A stretch of DNA of 64,000 nt. Origin: Siphlonurus alternatus. Lineage: Eukaryota > Arthropoda > Insecta > Ephemeroptera > Siphlonuridae. Position numbers and translations under genes: made by a program. The stretch is taken from the NCBI GenBank assembly GCA_949825025.1, contig OX463781.1, positions 28,963,192 through 29,027,191 of the forward strand. Reading direction: 5' to 3'. Below are positions 49,799 to 61,079 of the stretch, piece after piece; position 1 is the first letter of the stretch, and each line of letters begins with the position of its first letter. The notes under the pieces are model-generated. The model worked only from the letters and a program-made list of their open reading frames with translations, was not told where the DNA came from and ran no database searches.

Positions 49799-50398
49799 AA
49801 GGATATCATGACAACTGTATGCTAATGTGGGTGGGCGTGGCTTCTATGTTCTGGCTGGGGCAGATTAGTTAGCCGCAGTTGCGTGTACCATTGCGACGGC
49901 CTCGCACTCATGGCCTTGTACCAACACTTAACAAAGTTGGAACTACTGGAGGCTTGTTTTCTCTAAACGTATTAAAGTAATTTATAATCTGTTACGAGTT
50001 AATAAATGATTTAAAATCTTTAAAAGCTAATGACCTTTTTACCCATTGAACTTTCTTATACTTATTATCTCAAGGACATTTTACAGCTTAAAAGTTTAAA
50101 ATTCTTTATTAACCTTGTACGATTTAATCTTTTTTTTAAAGGTCAACTCAATAAAGTTTTTTTTAGTATTTTTTCTCACTTTATTTATTTAATTATTTTT
50201 TATTTTTTGCAAGTAAAATAAATTAATATTTAAAATATAATAAACCTTAGATTTTGTTTAAAAAAACATTTTCTTTTTCATTAATTTGTTAATACGTCGA
50301 TAGATTTAGTAACGATGTTATAAAAATGCACCACCAGCAGAGATTGCATATAAAAAGGTAAATCACGTGTCTTACAATCTGTATGCTAAGCATATAAC

Positions 50399-50789
50399 AT
50401 TTTCCAACACATTTTATTTTAATTTGAAAACGTCTTTTTTGAAGAAAATTAAATTTATTTAGTATTTAAATTTTTCACGCATGAAAAAATGTCAACAACG
50501 GAAATTTAGGCCATATCTTTAATTATATAATAGTGTACATATAACAATGACAATAACGATGTAAATCAATCATACAGTAACATAATACTGCATGTTAGGG
50601 AAAAACAAAATTCACTACGTTTATAAATGACGTTGTTTAATGCGTATTCGTTGACGACGGATAATGTTATTATTCTTATGAGGCGTCGTCATATGACGGT
50701 GTTATGAGGGTTAAACACCGTCATGTAAACGTAGTGATTGTCATCATGAGGTGTGATATTAGATATACAGATCCAGTAGTTTTAATGTG
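50399..50789. repeat. Interspersed duplication, copy 2 (occupied)
   Basis: This matches copy 1 on both sides of the CACTA-like MITE at 50613-50736. Shared landmarks: TGTCAACAACGGAAATTTAG, ATAGTGTACATATAACAATG, GTCATCATGAGGTGTGAT. Confidence 0.85.
50613..50736. mobile_element. CACTA-like MITE with proven insertion site
   Basis: 124 bp with ends CACTACGTTTATAAATGACG and CGTCATGTAAACGTAGTG, flanked by ATT on both sides (50610-50612 and 50737-50739). Copy 1 of the host repeat has a single ATT and no element. CACTA termini with a 3-bp duplication are the signature of the CACTA/EnSpm superfamily. Confidence 0.85.
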
Positions 50790-50872
50790 CAACAATGTAA
50801 TTTGTCTTTTAATGCAATAATGTTTAAGAAATGTCCGTACTTTTTTTGTGAAATAAGTAAATAATAATTATA

Positions 50873-51366
50873 GGGTGTAGTCCGTATTAGGTTCCGAACG
50901 TTCAGAACATATGAGTGATTACGGACCGACTCTGAACAAAAACATTGACTTCAGAACATCAGATAACGGAACACTTTCAGAATGTTATTTTTCGCGGTAA
51001 TACGCATCAGTTTAAAAAAAAATACGAAAATGAGAGAACTGTTCACTGGCTTCAGAAATTTTAACATAAAACTCACGTAACAGTTATTGATCACCAATTA
51101 AGCAAAGATTTACCTCAAATCAAACAGTTATCACGTAGGTTGCAGAGGTTTGTTACGTACTTTTCAAATTTCCTCCAAAAAATTGTGATCAGCTGACTCT
51201 AGTTCCGATGGTTCGGAGGAATAGTTCGCAACACTCGGAACCTCTTTTTTGAAGTCAGCTGACTCACTTCGGGTAACCTCGGAAATGGTTCTGAACATTC
51301 AGAACATAATTACGGAGCGCCAAATCGAAGGTTCCGAACGTTCAGAACTTAATACGGACTACACCC
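50873..51366. mobile_element. Inverted-repeat element with GGGTGTAGTCCGTATTA ends
   Basis: 494 bp. GGGTGTAGTCCGTATTAG plus GTTCCGAACGTTCAGAAC on the left is mirrored by GTTCCGAACGTTCAGAAC and TAATACGGACTACACCC on the right. The motif TTCNGAACNTTC recurs internally. ATA flanks both sides. Confidence 0.82.
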
Positions 51367-52224
51367 ATACTATATTTTTATCTTTATTATTTTTATTAAT
51401 AATATTATGTATTACGACATAGACAAAGGGGTAGGATAATGGGAGGGGGGGGGGTCTGACACCCTTCACATTGGTCACGCGCGATACAGCGAAAATATAT
51501 TATGGCAATGGTACGAGTCCACCCCACCCATTTCTTTTGGGTAAAAAAACACTAAACGACCGGTGAAAAAAAAAAAAAAAATCTGAATTTCCCTATACCG
51601 TCGCCGCAAAATGGGTATACATGTGACTTCACAGGTGCCTTTTCATCGGCTATTATCTTTGATATTATTGCTGCTGGAACAATTTTTGTATGCAGCCGTA
51701 TCATACTGAGGCAATACTAACTGTAGATTTAATACTGTGAAATGGTCATAGGGCCTTTAAAATGTCAGAACTTAGAAGATGTGGTTCTATATTACACTTC
51801 GTGAATACCAGAAAAGAACAGAACTGGTATGATAGAATCTAAAAAATATTTTATTGTTTTAAAAATATTACTCCTTTTATCTCACAAGAGCAGTGAAAAG
51901 TAACGTTCATCGTAAATGACAGCGCTCTTTTGAATATGATGGCCTTACTAATTAAAATAAATTTACATTTGAGTATAATTTATATATAATTCATTATCAT
52001 CCATTTTTATAAAAGAAAGACTCATTTAATAGTCAGATAATTTAATGGTAAATTTGAATAATTTTTTAGAAAAAAATAAAAATATCTGTACCTCACGGCA
52101 GACACGGAAAAATTCAAGGAATATTATTTTAGATTGGATGTAGATAATTTTTTGTAATCTATGCTTTTTCATTAAATAACACAATCTAAATAAAATATAT
52201 TCCGCTTCCATGAAATTAACAATT
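51367..52224. other. non-coding interval
   Basis: A G-run at about 51441-51453 and an A-run near 51570. No gene or element with clear ends. Confidence 0.5.
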
Positions 52225-52619
52225 ATTTTTTAATGAAACCACAATTGGATACTTCTACTTACTAGTTACACACAAAATTTGAAACTCCAAACCTTCTAAA
52301 ACCCTAATTTCAGCATTTCATGGGCTTATCAGGAATAAAGGCGGCATTGTAATCCATTCCAATATTTGTCTATGACTGAGGAAAATATGGAAACCTCAGC
52401 CAGGTTGGACGCTAAATTTTTTTTCAATGAACCGGAAGTGCAATGGCTCAAAGCCAGGGGAACTACAAGGTGAAGAAGTCCAATAATTTACCCCTGGGTG
52501 GGAAACATGTTTTTTTTATTTAAAATAGTCACTTATCCAACTACTAACTACATTAGGCGTTGCTTAACTTCGGTGATCTAACGAGACCCGTTCAAGCGCA
52601 CTGCGCCATACGTTTCTCA
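52225..52619 (-). mobile_element. 5S-rRNA-derived SINE, copy 2
   Basis: Collinear with 36147-36540 but more diverged. It shares GCGCAGTGCGCTTGA and GGGTCTCGTTAGATCACCG at its 5' end on the minus strand, and TTACCCCTGGGTGGGAAAC and GAACCGGAAGTGCAATGG on the plus strand. Small internal deletions are present and the tail is short. Confidence 0.82.
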
Positions 52620-53345
52620 CTATTAATTAATAATAATAACATTAAAATCGATTATGTTAAAAAAAACTTGAAATTGAATAATTAAGCAAAATTTATTTTT
52701 TTGTTTATTATACTACTTATACAATTATACGGTAGAAACCACAAATTACCTGAAGATATATATGAGTGCATAATATTTTAATATCAAATAAATAAGTTTA
52801 TATTATATATTTTTACCAAATAAAACCTTTTAATTATTTATAAAAATGATTTTAAACATATGTAATATTTTATGCTTAAATTCAGCGTATATGTTAAAAT
52901 AATATACACAATTTATTTTAATTTTGGAAACTAAAAGGTAAAAAAAAGCAGAACATGTACATACAACAAATGAGCTTTACTTCATGTCTTTTCTGAGAAC
53001 AAGCTCAGTAAAGTATGGGCATATAATAAAGAATACCTATAACTCTAGAGCTATAGGGATTTTTGTCGTCACTGATCTAGGGTTCTACCTCCTTTTTAGA
53101 TGGCGCAGGCTGTCATTACATTTAACACTTAGGGGTTGAAGAGGTTTAAAAATTAACCAAACGAGGTTGGGGCGCTGTAGTTTGTCGCTACGGACTGAAG
53201 AATGAGAGGAGGAGGGGGGCAAGCGCTCGGGGGGATCTGACTGAAAACTGACCGAAGATTCTTTACCCTGCCAGAACATAAAAAAATTGCGTATATATAA
53301 AACGCATGTGAACTGTGAACTCGAGAACTGAGTACTTTTCTGCTT

Positions 53346-54952
<1,607 letters not shown>

Positions 54953-55062
54953 CGGGAGCGGAGAATAACACGGTCAGTACCCCCCGGCCTCAGCGCAAGT
55001 TGGGGATGATGCACCTCTACTCCCCCGTCGCATGTGGTCACCACCTGCGACAGAATCTGACG
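54953..55062 (+). CDS. Candidate internal exon, unidentified
   Basis: A GC-rich 110-bp island following a pyrimidine tract and branch-like TACTAAAC, ending at donor ACG|GTAACT. The open frame reads AGAENNTVSTPRPQRKLGMM and HLYSPVACGHHLRQNLT. The minus strand is also open, so strand and function are uncertain. Confidence 0.3.
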
Positions 55063-55529
55063 GTAACTCCATCTACAGAGTAGGTAGAAAAGTTTGAATA
55101 ACCCCTAAAAGCAGGCAACCAATCTTGACGACATATTTAACATGGGGAATAGACTAGCCTGGTATGGGCGTACATACGCACGCGTTGGGAACAAAAGAAA
55201 ACAAGTAGTTGTTGTCACATCTGATTGAAAATTCTTCGTATTTGTTCGTGTAAGTTCGACTCAGGCACTTACAAATGAGCAGACGAGATACGAGTGAACG
55301 TGCTTACAGAAATTTTTATTGAAACACGAGCAAAGTAAAGTGAAAGACGTGAGATGAAAATATAAGGAAGTGTACTAGTTCCAGACACCGCGTGCGAGAC
55401 ATAAAGTACACGTTTAAAATTGCTTTTCAATATAACTCACTCTCTTTTCTAAAGTACTTTTAAATCTTTGAAATGAGAAAATAGAATTTTCAGCAATATC
55501 TCAGCTACAAACCGCAAGTTTGGAAGCTT

Positions 55530-56605
55530 CCCAGGGACCGCAGGTGTATCCCCGGGGCGTTCCAGGGATACCCCTCAAACGTCCCTCCGGAGTGCCCCAA
55601 GGTGTATCCCCTATTTCCATGCACAAAAGGGTACCCCTTGGGGACATTCCAGGGATACACCCTGAAGTCATTGCAGGGATACTTAGGGTTATATAGCAAA
55701 TATGCTTATAATTACCAATTAAAAAATGTTTTTATCAATTATAATGATGTTATCAAAGAGAATGAATAGCAAAAAAAAAATTAAAAAACTGGCATAAGTG
55801 AGACTCGAACTCGGGACCATCAGATTTGAAGTCTGGTGTCTTTACCACTAGGACACATGTCTTCATACTAAAATGTAGAAAACTTAACTTTATAAACTAT
55901 AAATTATGAAATCGACTTGTATATTTTTGATACTTTAGGATATTTTACAATCTATGGTTTCTTTTATAAATTTTAATAATAATAATGAGAAACTTCCAAT
56001 ACGGCACATAAATAATGTTTATCTTCAAATTTTAACAATATTTTTATTTTTAATTTTTTAGAAAAAAACTACGTCTCATGAATGACCCCCAGGTGCACTT
56101 ACGGGACATTCTGTTTATTAATTAAAATTATTCAAAATTGTGATTAAAAATTCAATCAGCTACATACTTAAGCAAAGAAAATTGTTATTTTACAATTTTC
56201 GACAATACCCCCCGTGTGTCCCACAGAGACACCTGCGAGACATTCATCGAAGTTATCAAATTAATCAAAATCTTCTCGAGATGAAGCTAAACGTTTTAAA
56301 ATACTATAATTTAACCAATTAAAACCAATATTAAAAAAACAGTAACGTCCTAGGAGTGCACCTGCGGGGCATACATGGGATACCCCTGGTGTATCCCTGC
56401 GAGACACTCAAAGGACGTTTGATCCAAAAGTTCAATATAATTGCGTTATTTTCTTCTGTGTCCCTTCTACACTATAAGTTAAGCAATTCCTAAAAATTTT
56501 AAATTTTAAAAAGCATTAAATTAATATAATAAAGACCACGGGACATTCGCGGGGCATTGCAAGGACGTTCCGCTGTGTCCCGGGGATACCCATGCGGTCC
56601 CTGGG
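55530..56605. mobile_element. Inverted-repeat element with CCCAGGGACCGCA ends and GGGATACCC motifs
   Basis: 1,076 bp. The left end CCCAGGGACCGCAGGTG-TATCCCCGGG mirrors CCCGGGGATACCCATG-CGGTCCCTGGG on the right. Both subterminal regions are packed with variants of AGGGATACCCC, GGGACATTC and GGTGTATCCC; the middle is AT-rich and contains a tRNA-like sequence. No transposase ORF. Confidence 0.75.
55790..55866 (-). tRNA. Degenerate tRNA-like sequence, anticodon UCA
   Basis: On the minus strand: D arm TGTC-CTAGTGGTAAA-GACA, anticodon arm CCAGA-CTTCAAA-TCTGA (anticodon positions TCA, which would read UGA) and T arm ending GAG-TTCGAGT-CTC. A-box and B-box-like elements are present and a T6 run follows. 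The acceptor arms do not pair and the T stem has only three pairs, and there is no long variable arm as in tRNA-Sec. It is most likely a pseudo-tRNA or tRNA-derived SINE head. Confidence 0.45.
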
Positions 56606-58201
56606 TTATTTATATAACATTTCATACGAAAGTAAATTAAATTTGAAAATCACAATATTGTAATATATTAAAAAAAAAAAATGAGAGATTGCTTAACTTT
56701 TTCGTGGTTACAGAAGTTTAAATTGGTAAGAACATGATACACATAAAATACTGAATGAATAAGAATTGTATGGTTAATTTACATTGCAAAAAATATATTT
56801 CAGTATGGATAGAATTTATCAATTTGAACGACGAATTTCGGTCTTTCTGATAAAGTGAAAAATGTCAGATGTAATATCATCAAAGTATTTGTCTACGAAA
56901 TTTTAAAAATTTTGTCATCCCAAAAATGATCGTTGCAAATATAAGGCACAAAAATAAAGGACAACATAACAGCGCGGCTGTTATGTTAACAGCTTGAATT
57001 TCCTCAAGGTCAATCTATACGAGCTTCTTTACAGCTATCACTATTGCATTATTATTGCATTATTATTGCATTATATTGCATTATTTTGTTTTTAATTATT
57101 ATTTTCATGTACATCATATTTCATAGTATATTTTTTTTATAGATAAATATGGTATTTTTTATTTACAGTTAAATGTACACATATTTTAATATTTGCCTCT
57201 TTTTATTATTGATTTTGACCAATTCATAAATTGTAATAAAATTTTTATTTGAATTGTTAAAATAAACAACAGTCAAATAAAAAAAGCAGGCAACAGAATA
57301 AATACGGTATATTATAATATATAATTTATATTTATTTAACATTTTTTTATATTTATATATTATTGACGTCACTACTCTCTGAGCCATTTCAATTTTATTT
57401 TTCATTATTAAAAATTGCTTGCTTCAGCACTGTCTAATAATATTTATTTTTTATCAGCGCTTTGTATATAACTATATATACATCATATCAATAAAATATT
57501 GCTTTGAAAAAACTATAAAGTCAATAATAAAACGTAATAAAAGTATGAATGATTGATGTATTAATTTAAGTTGATATATCGTACTTATATCGAAAAATAC
57601 TGAACGAATCATTAGGCATTCACTACAAAATGAATATTTCTATTTAGTTATTTACACAATTGACTTTCATTTAACGTTTTCGTGTTTAATCAACCAAATT
57701 ATTTTTATTTGCATTACTAAACAAGGATAGACTTTATATAATCAGATATAAAGGCAATTGTTTACAAATAAAAACTTTTGAGCCACTGTGTAAATATTTT
57801 TTTCCGTGTACAAACATTTTTTTTGTTGACATTCCTATCCCAAGGTATTTACTGTCATAAAATGTCACGTACTGTTGGTACATTTGTATTTACCTTCATA
57901 ATATTTAGAACCACAGAAATGTTCTAGCTGTCGCAACATTCTGTGCAGTAAGTCGTTAACACGTTGAGCTCATGCTTAGTACAGAAAGTTGCTTAAAAAA
58001 ATTAATGTTGTTTATTATTGCCACATGGATGAGATCAAAGGCACAATATTTGTAAGTGTTTATAAATTATACTATTGGGAACTTGAATTTTTTCATACAA
58101 TTTAAATTTAATACATTGGTGGCAAGTTCATTCAATGAGTACATTCAAGCAGTGTCGATAAAATTTAAAATTCACATGGATAATCATGGAAAAATGGCAA
58201 A
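56606..58201. other. AT-rich interval; LINE 5' UTR near the right end
   Basis: No gene recognised up to about 57900. The last few hundred bases should include the 5' UTR of the LINE whose ORF1 begins at 58202; its 5' boundary cannot be set. Confidence 0.4.
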
Positions 58202-58252
58202 ATGGCCGTCGATAAAAAAGAAGTTGTGATTTGTAGCTCCTGTGAAGATCCA
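58202..58252 (+). pseudogene. LINE ORF1, N-terminal piece (PHD finger first half)
   Basis: ATG 58202 opens MAVDKKEVVICSSCEDP, supplying the first CxxC pair of a PHD-type zinc finger. The frame runs straight into the palindrome at 58255 and ends soon after. The rest of the finger resumes in the same reading phase at 60225. Confidence 0.75.
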
Positions 58253-59028
58253 ATGAGGAATTTGCATGCGTGAATCTGATTGGCTTAATCGAAAGAGGGG
58301 GCTGAGAAATACATGTGTGAATTTTATGCGAATTTTTTGAGCACTGCAAGTATGCTCAAATGCATATTTAAAAGATGCACTTTACCTGGAGGCGATGGCG
58401 CATCGCCAGTGACGTCATCGCTATGTCAGGTTCGGTTCACTATAGATATGCATACCTGTACGCACCTGCATAACAGGTAGCCAATCAAAAACAATCTAGC
58501 CAAAATTCAAAATTTCAAATGCCTAGCCTATTAGTTTTAAAACTTAAAAAATGCACATTATTCCATATACGCGTATTGTAAAAACACACTGGGAGATAAG
58601 TAATATTACAAACGTACCTTTCATCATATTTAAATAATAGAAATTGTTTCGCAAATAGTTTCATTTAATTGAAGAGAAGATGCAATCGATGCAATATCAA
58701 GTCCTGCCACCAACTTTTCTGTTTAAATTATTGGCGATTATTGGCGCGTCATGCATCAATCAGCCAATAAAAATGTGTAAATTTATCATACTGGACTCCT
58801 TCCGTATCTGCTGATTATCTATTGATTTATTTTATTAAACCTAAAACTGAGCCTCTTTTCTTATCTACGAAGATAGTAGGATGCCGTAGGATTCAATATT
58901 TAAATTTATTAAGACCCTTGAATCATAATTTATCAATGTCTTTTCAACCCCCTGTTTGCTGCTGCTGAAACCAGAAACGGAAGGATTGAAAAATAAATAC
59001 AGTTTTAATTTCAACATTTCTATAACGC

Positions 59029-59101
59029 CTGTACGTGGTCGAGTGGAAAAGCACTCGTCTTCCATGCAAGAGGTGAAGAGTTCAAATCTCCTCTGGTTCA
59101 T
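59029..59101 (+). tRNA. tRNA-Gly(UCC)-like unit, left arm
   Basis: A-box TGGTCGAGTGG is intact; anticodon arm CTCGT-CTTCCAT-GCAAG gives anticodon TCC (Gly); T arm AAGAG-TTCAAAT-CTCCT. TTTT follows within a few bases. The D stem and acceptor pair poorly, so a functional tRNA is unlikely, but Pol III promoter boxes look competent. Confidence 0.45.
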
Positions 59102-59235
59102 TTTACATTTTTAGTAGCACGAAGAATTAATTCAAACGTACGGGGTAAAATAATCTTATTTTTTCTTACAATATAATCATGTTATACTATTATAAGTCAC
59201 ACTTTTTCATTTAAATACGCACTTACAAAAACTTT

Positions 59236-59268
<33 letters not shown>

Positions 59269-59379
59269 CGTTTCATTCAATGATAGAAAAATTAATAAGA
59301 AATTATAAACAAAACTATTTTACCCCGTTTGAGTTAAAAATATGAAATAAACTTCTTCGTGCTACTAAAAATGTAAACT

Positions 59380-59453
59380 GAACCGGGGGAGATTTGAACC
59401 CTTCACCTCTTGCATGGAAGGCGAGTGCTTTTCCACTCGACCACATATAGGCG
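59380..59453 (-). tRNA. tRNA-Gly(UCC)-like unit, right arm
   Basis: Mirror copy on the minus strand: TGGTCGAGTGG, CTCGC-CTTCCAT-GCAAG, and GGGTTCAAATCTCC as B box. It differs from the left unit at several positions (for example CTCGC for CTCGT), and points toward the palindrome centre. Confidence 0.45.
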
Positions 59454-60224
59454 TGTTGAAAATGTTGAAATTAAAACTGTATTTATTTTTCAATCCTTCC
59501 GTTACTGGTTTCAGCAGCAGCAAACAGGGGGTTGAAAAGACATTGATAAATTATGATTCAAGGGTCTTAATAAATTTAAATATTGAGTCCTACGGCATCC
59601 TACTATCTTCGTAGATAAGAAAAGAGGCTCAGTTTTAGGTTTAATAAAATAAATCAATAGATAATCAGCAGATACGGAAGGAGTCCAGTATGATAAATTT
59701 ACACATTTTTATTGGCTGATTGATGCATGACGCGCCAATAATCGCCAATAATTTAAACAGAAAAGTTGGTGGCAGGACTTGATATTGCATCGATTGCATC
59801 TTCTCTTCAATTAAATGAAACTATTTGCGAAACAATTTCTATTATTTAAATATGATGAAAGGTACGTTTGTAATATTACTTATCTCCCAGTGTGTTTTTA
59901 CAATACGCGTATATGGAATAATGTGCATTTTTTAAGTTTTAAAACTAATAGGCTAGGCATTTGAAATTTTGAATTTTGGCTAGATTGTTTTTGATTGGCT
60001 ACCTGTTATGCAGGTGCGTACAGGTATGCATATCTATAGTGAACCGAACCTGACATAGCGATGACGTCACTGGCGATGCGCCATCGCCTCCAGGTAAAGT
60101 GCATCTTTTAAATATGCATTTGAGCATACTTGCAGTGCTCAAAAAATTCGCATAAAATTCACACATGTATTTCTCAGCCCCCTCTTTCGATTAAGCCAAT
60201 CAGATTCACGCATGCAAATTCCTC

Positions 60225-61079
60225 ATTACTTCCAGCGACAAGTCATTAGTATGTGGTTCAAATTGTTCTCAGGTATTCCATATACAGTGTATTAGTATTA
60301 CTGAGACAGAACATAAGTGTATCACTAAGAATAAGCATTTATTTTATAAATGTGCTACGTGTCTTCTCGCGCAAGAACTCACCATAAGCAATTTGGTAAA
60401 AGAAGTTTCACTGCTAAAAGAAAATTATGCTAAGCTGTCTCATACATCTCAAGAGCAGCAAATTAGCATTGAAGATTTGCACTCTTTTAAAACTGAGGTT
60501 ATGCAAAGCAATATGTCCAAAAAATCAACATATCTTGACATTCTCAAGAAAAAAAAATCAGCTGACGAGGACACGCCCTCTTTAAAAAGAGACGCAAAAT
60601 CTTCTTCTTATGCGGGAAAAGATTCAAAACATGAGCAAAACAACTCAGCTCGCAGACTTCAGGAGCAGCGTCCCCTACCATCCCAACGCTATGATACTGA
60701 GCAACCTGAAGGGGATGACGAGGAACAGGGCTTCCAAAGGTTTCGCGGGCGAAATCGTCGCCGTGAACGGAATGTGGGCACGGCCAGCACGACTGAGGAC
60801 TGCCCGCTGGTCGCCGCAGAACAGAAGGCGTATCTTCACGTATGGCGCCTGCATCCCGAGACAAAGGATGAAGATTTAAAGAAATATGTTGAAGATAAGT
60901 GTCAGACTAAAATTGAATTAGATAAGCTAAATGCTAGGGGTAATTATGCATCTTATAAAATCACTTGTAACTTTGACATATTAGAAAAAGTTCAAAATCC
61001 TGCAATCTGGCCTAAAAATGCATTGATAAATCGTTTTAGATTTGGAAAACAAAAATCTGAAATGCAGCCTTTTCCATGA
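60225..61079 (+). pseudogene. LINE ORF1, main part (PHD finger second half, coiled coil, RRM-like)
   Basis: From the palindrome edge the frame reads LVCGSNCSQVFHIQC ... YKCATC, completing a C4HC3 PHD finger, then a coiled-coil stretch (LVKEVSLLKENYAKLSHTS ... IEDLHSFKTEVMQ). A charged linker follows, then a C-terminal domain AYLHVWRLHPETKDEDLKKY to IWPKNALINRFRF, the RRM-like fold found in many CR1/Jockey-group ORF1 proteins. TGA at 61077-61079. ORF1p binds RNA and acts as a chaperone in retrotransposition. Intact apart from the palindrome insertion; TTG 60393 is not a natural start. Confidence 0.85.

Larger units (their letters stand above)
58255..60224. mobile_element. Near-perfect 1.97-kb palindrome inserted in LINE ORF1
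   Basis: The arms, about 900 bp each, begin GAGGAATTTGCATGCGTG and end with its complement CACGCATGCAAATTCCTC. They stay nearly identical inward to about 59150/59320, and the centre is an A-run spacer (59238-59268). AT flanks each side (58253-58254, 60225-60226). Each arm contains a tRNA-Gly-like unit oriented toward the centre. No protein-coding ORF of its own is convincing: the paired ORFs at 58865-59101 and 59414-59614 are arm copies. Confidence 0.85.

Noticed and set aside
58865..59614. Two nearly identical ORFs (78 and 66 residues) as a duplicated gene.
   Set aside because: They are mirror images in the palindrome arms and run through the tRNA-like unit; there is no independent coding evidence.
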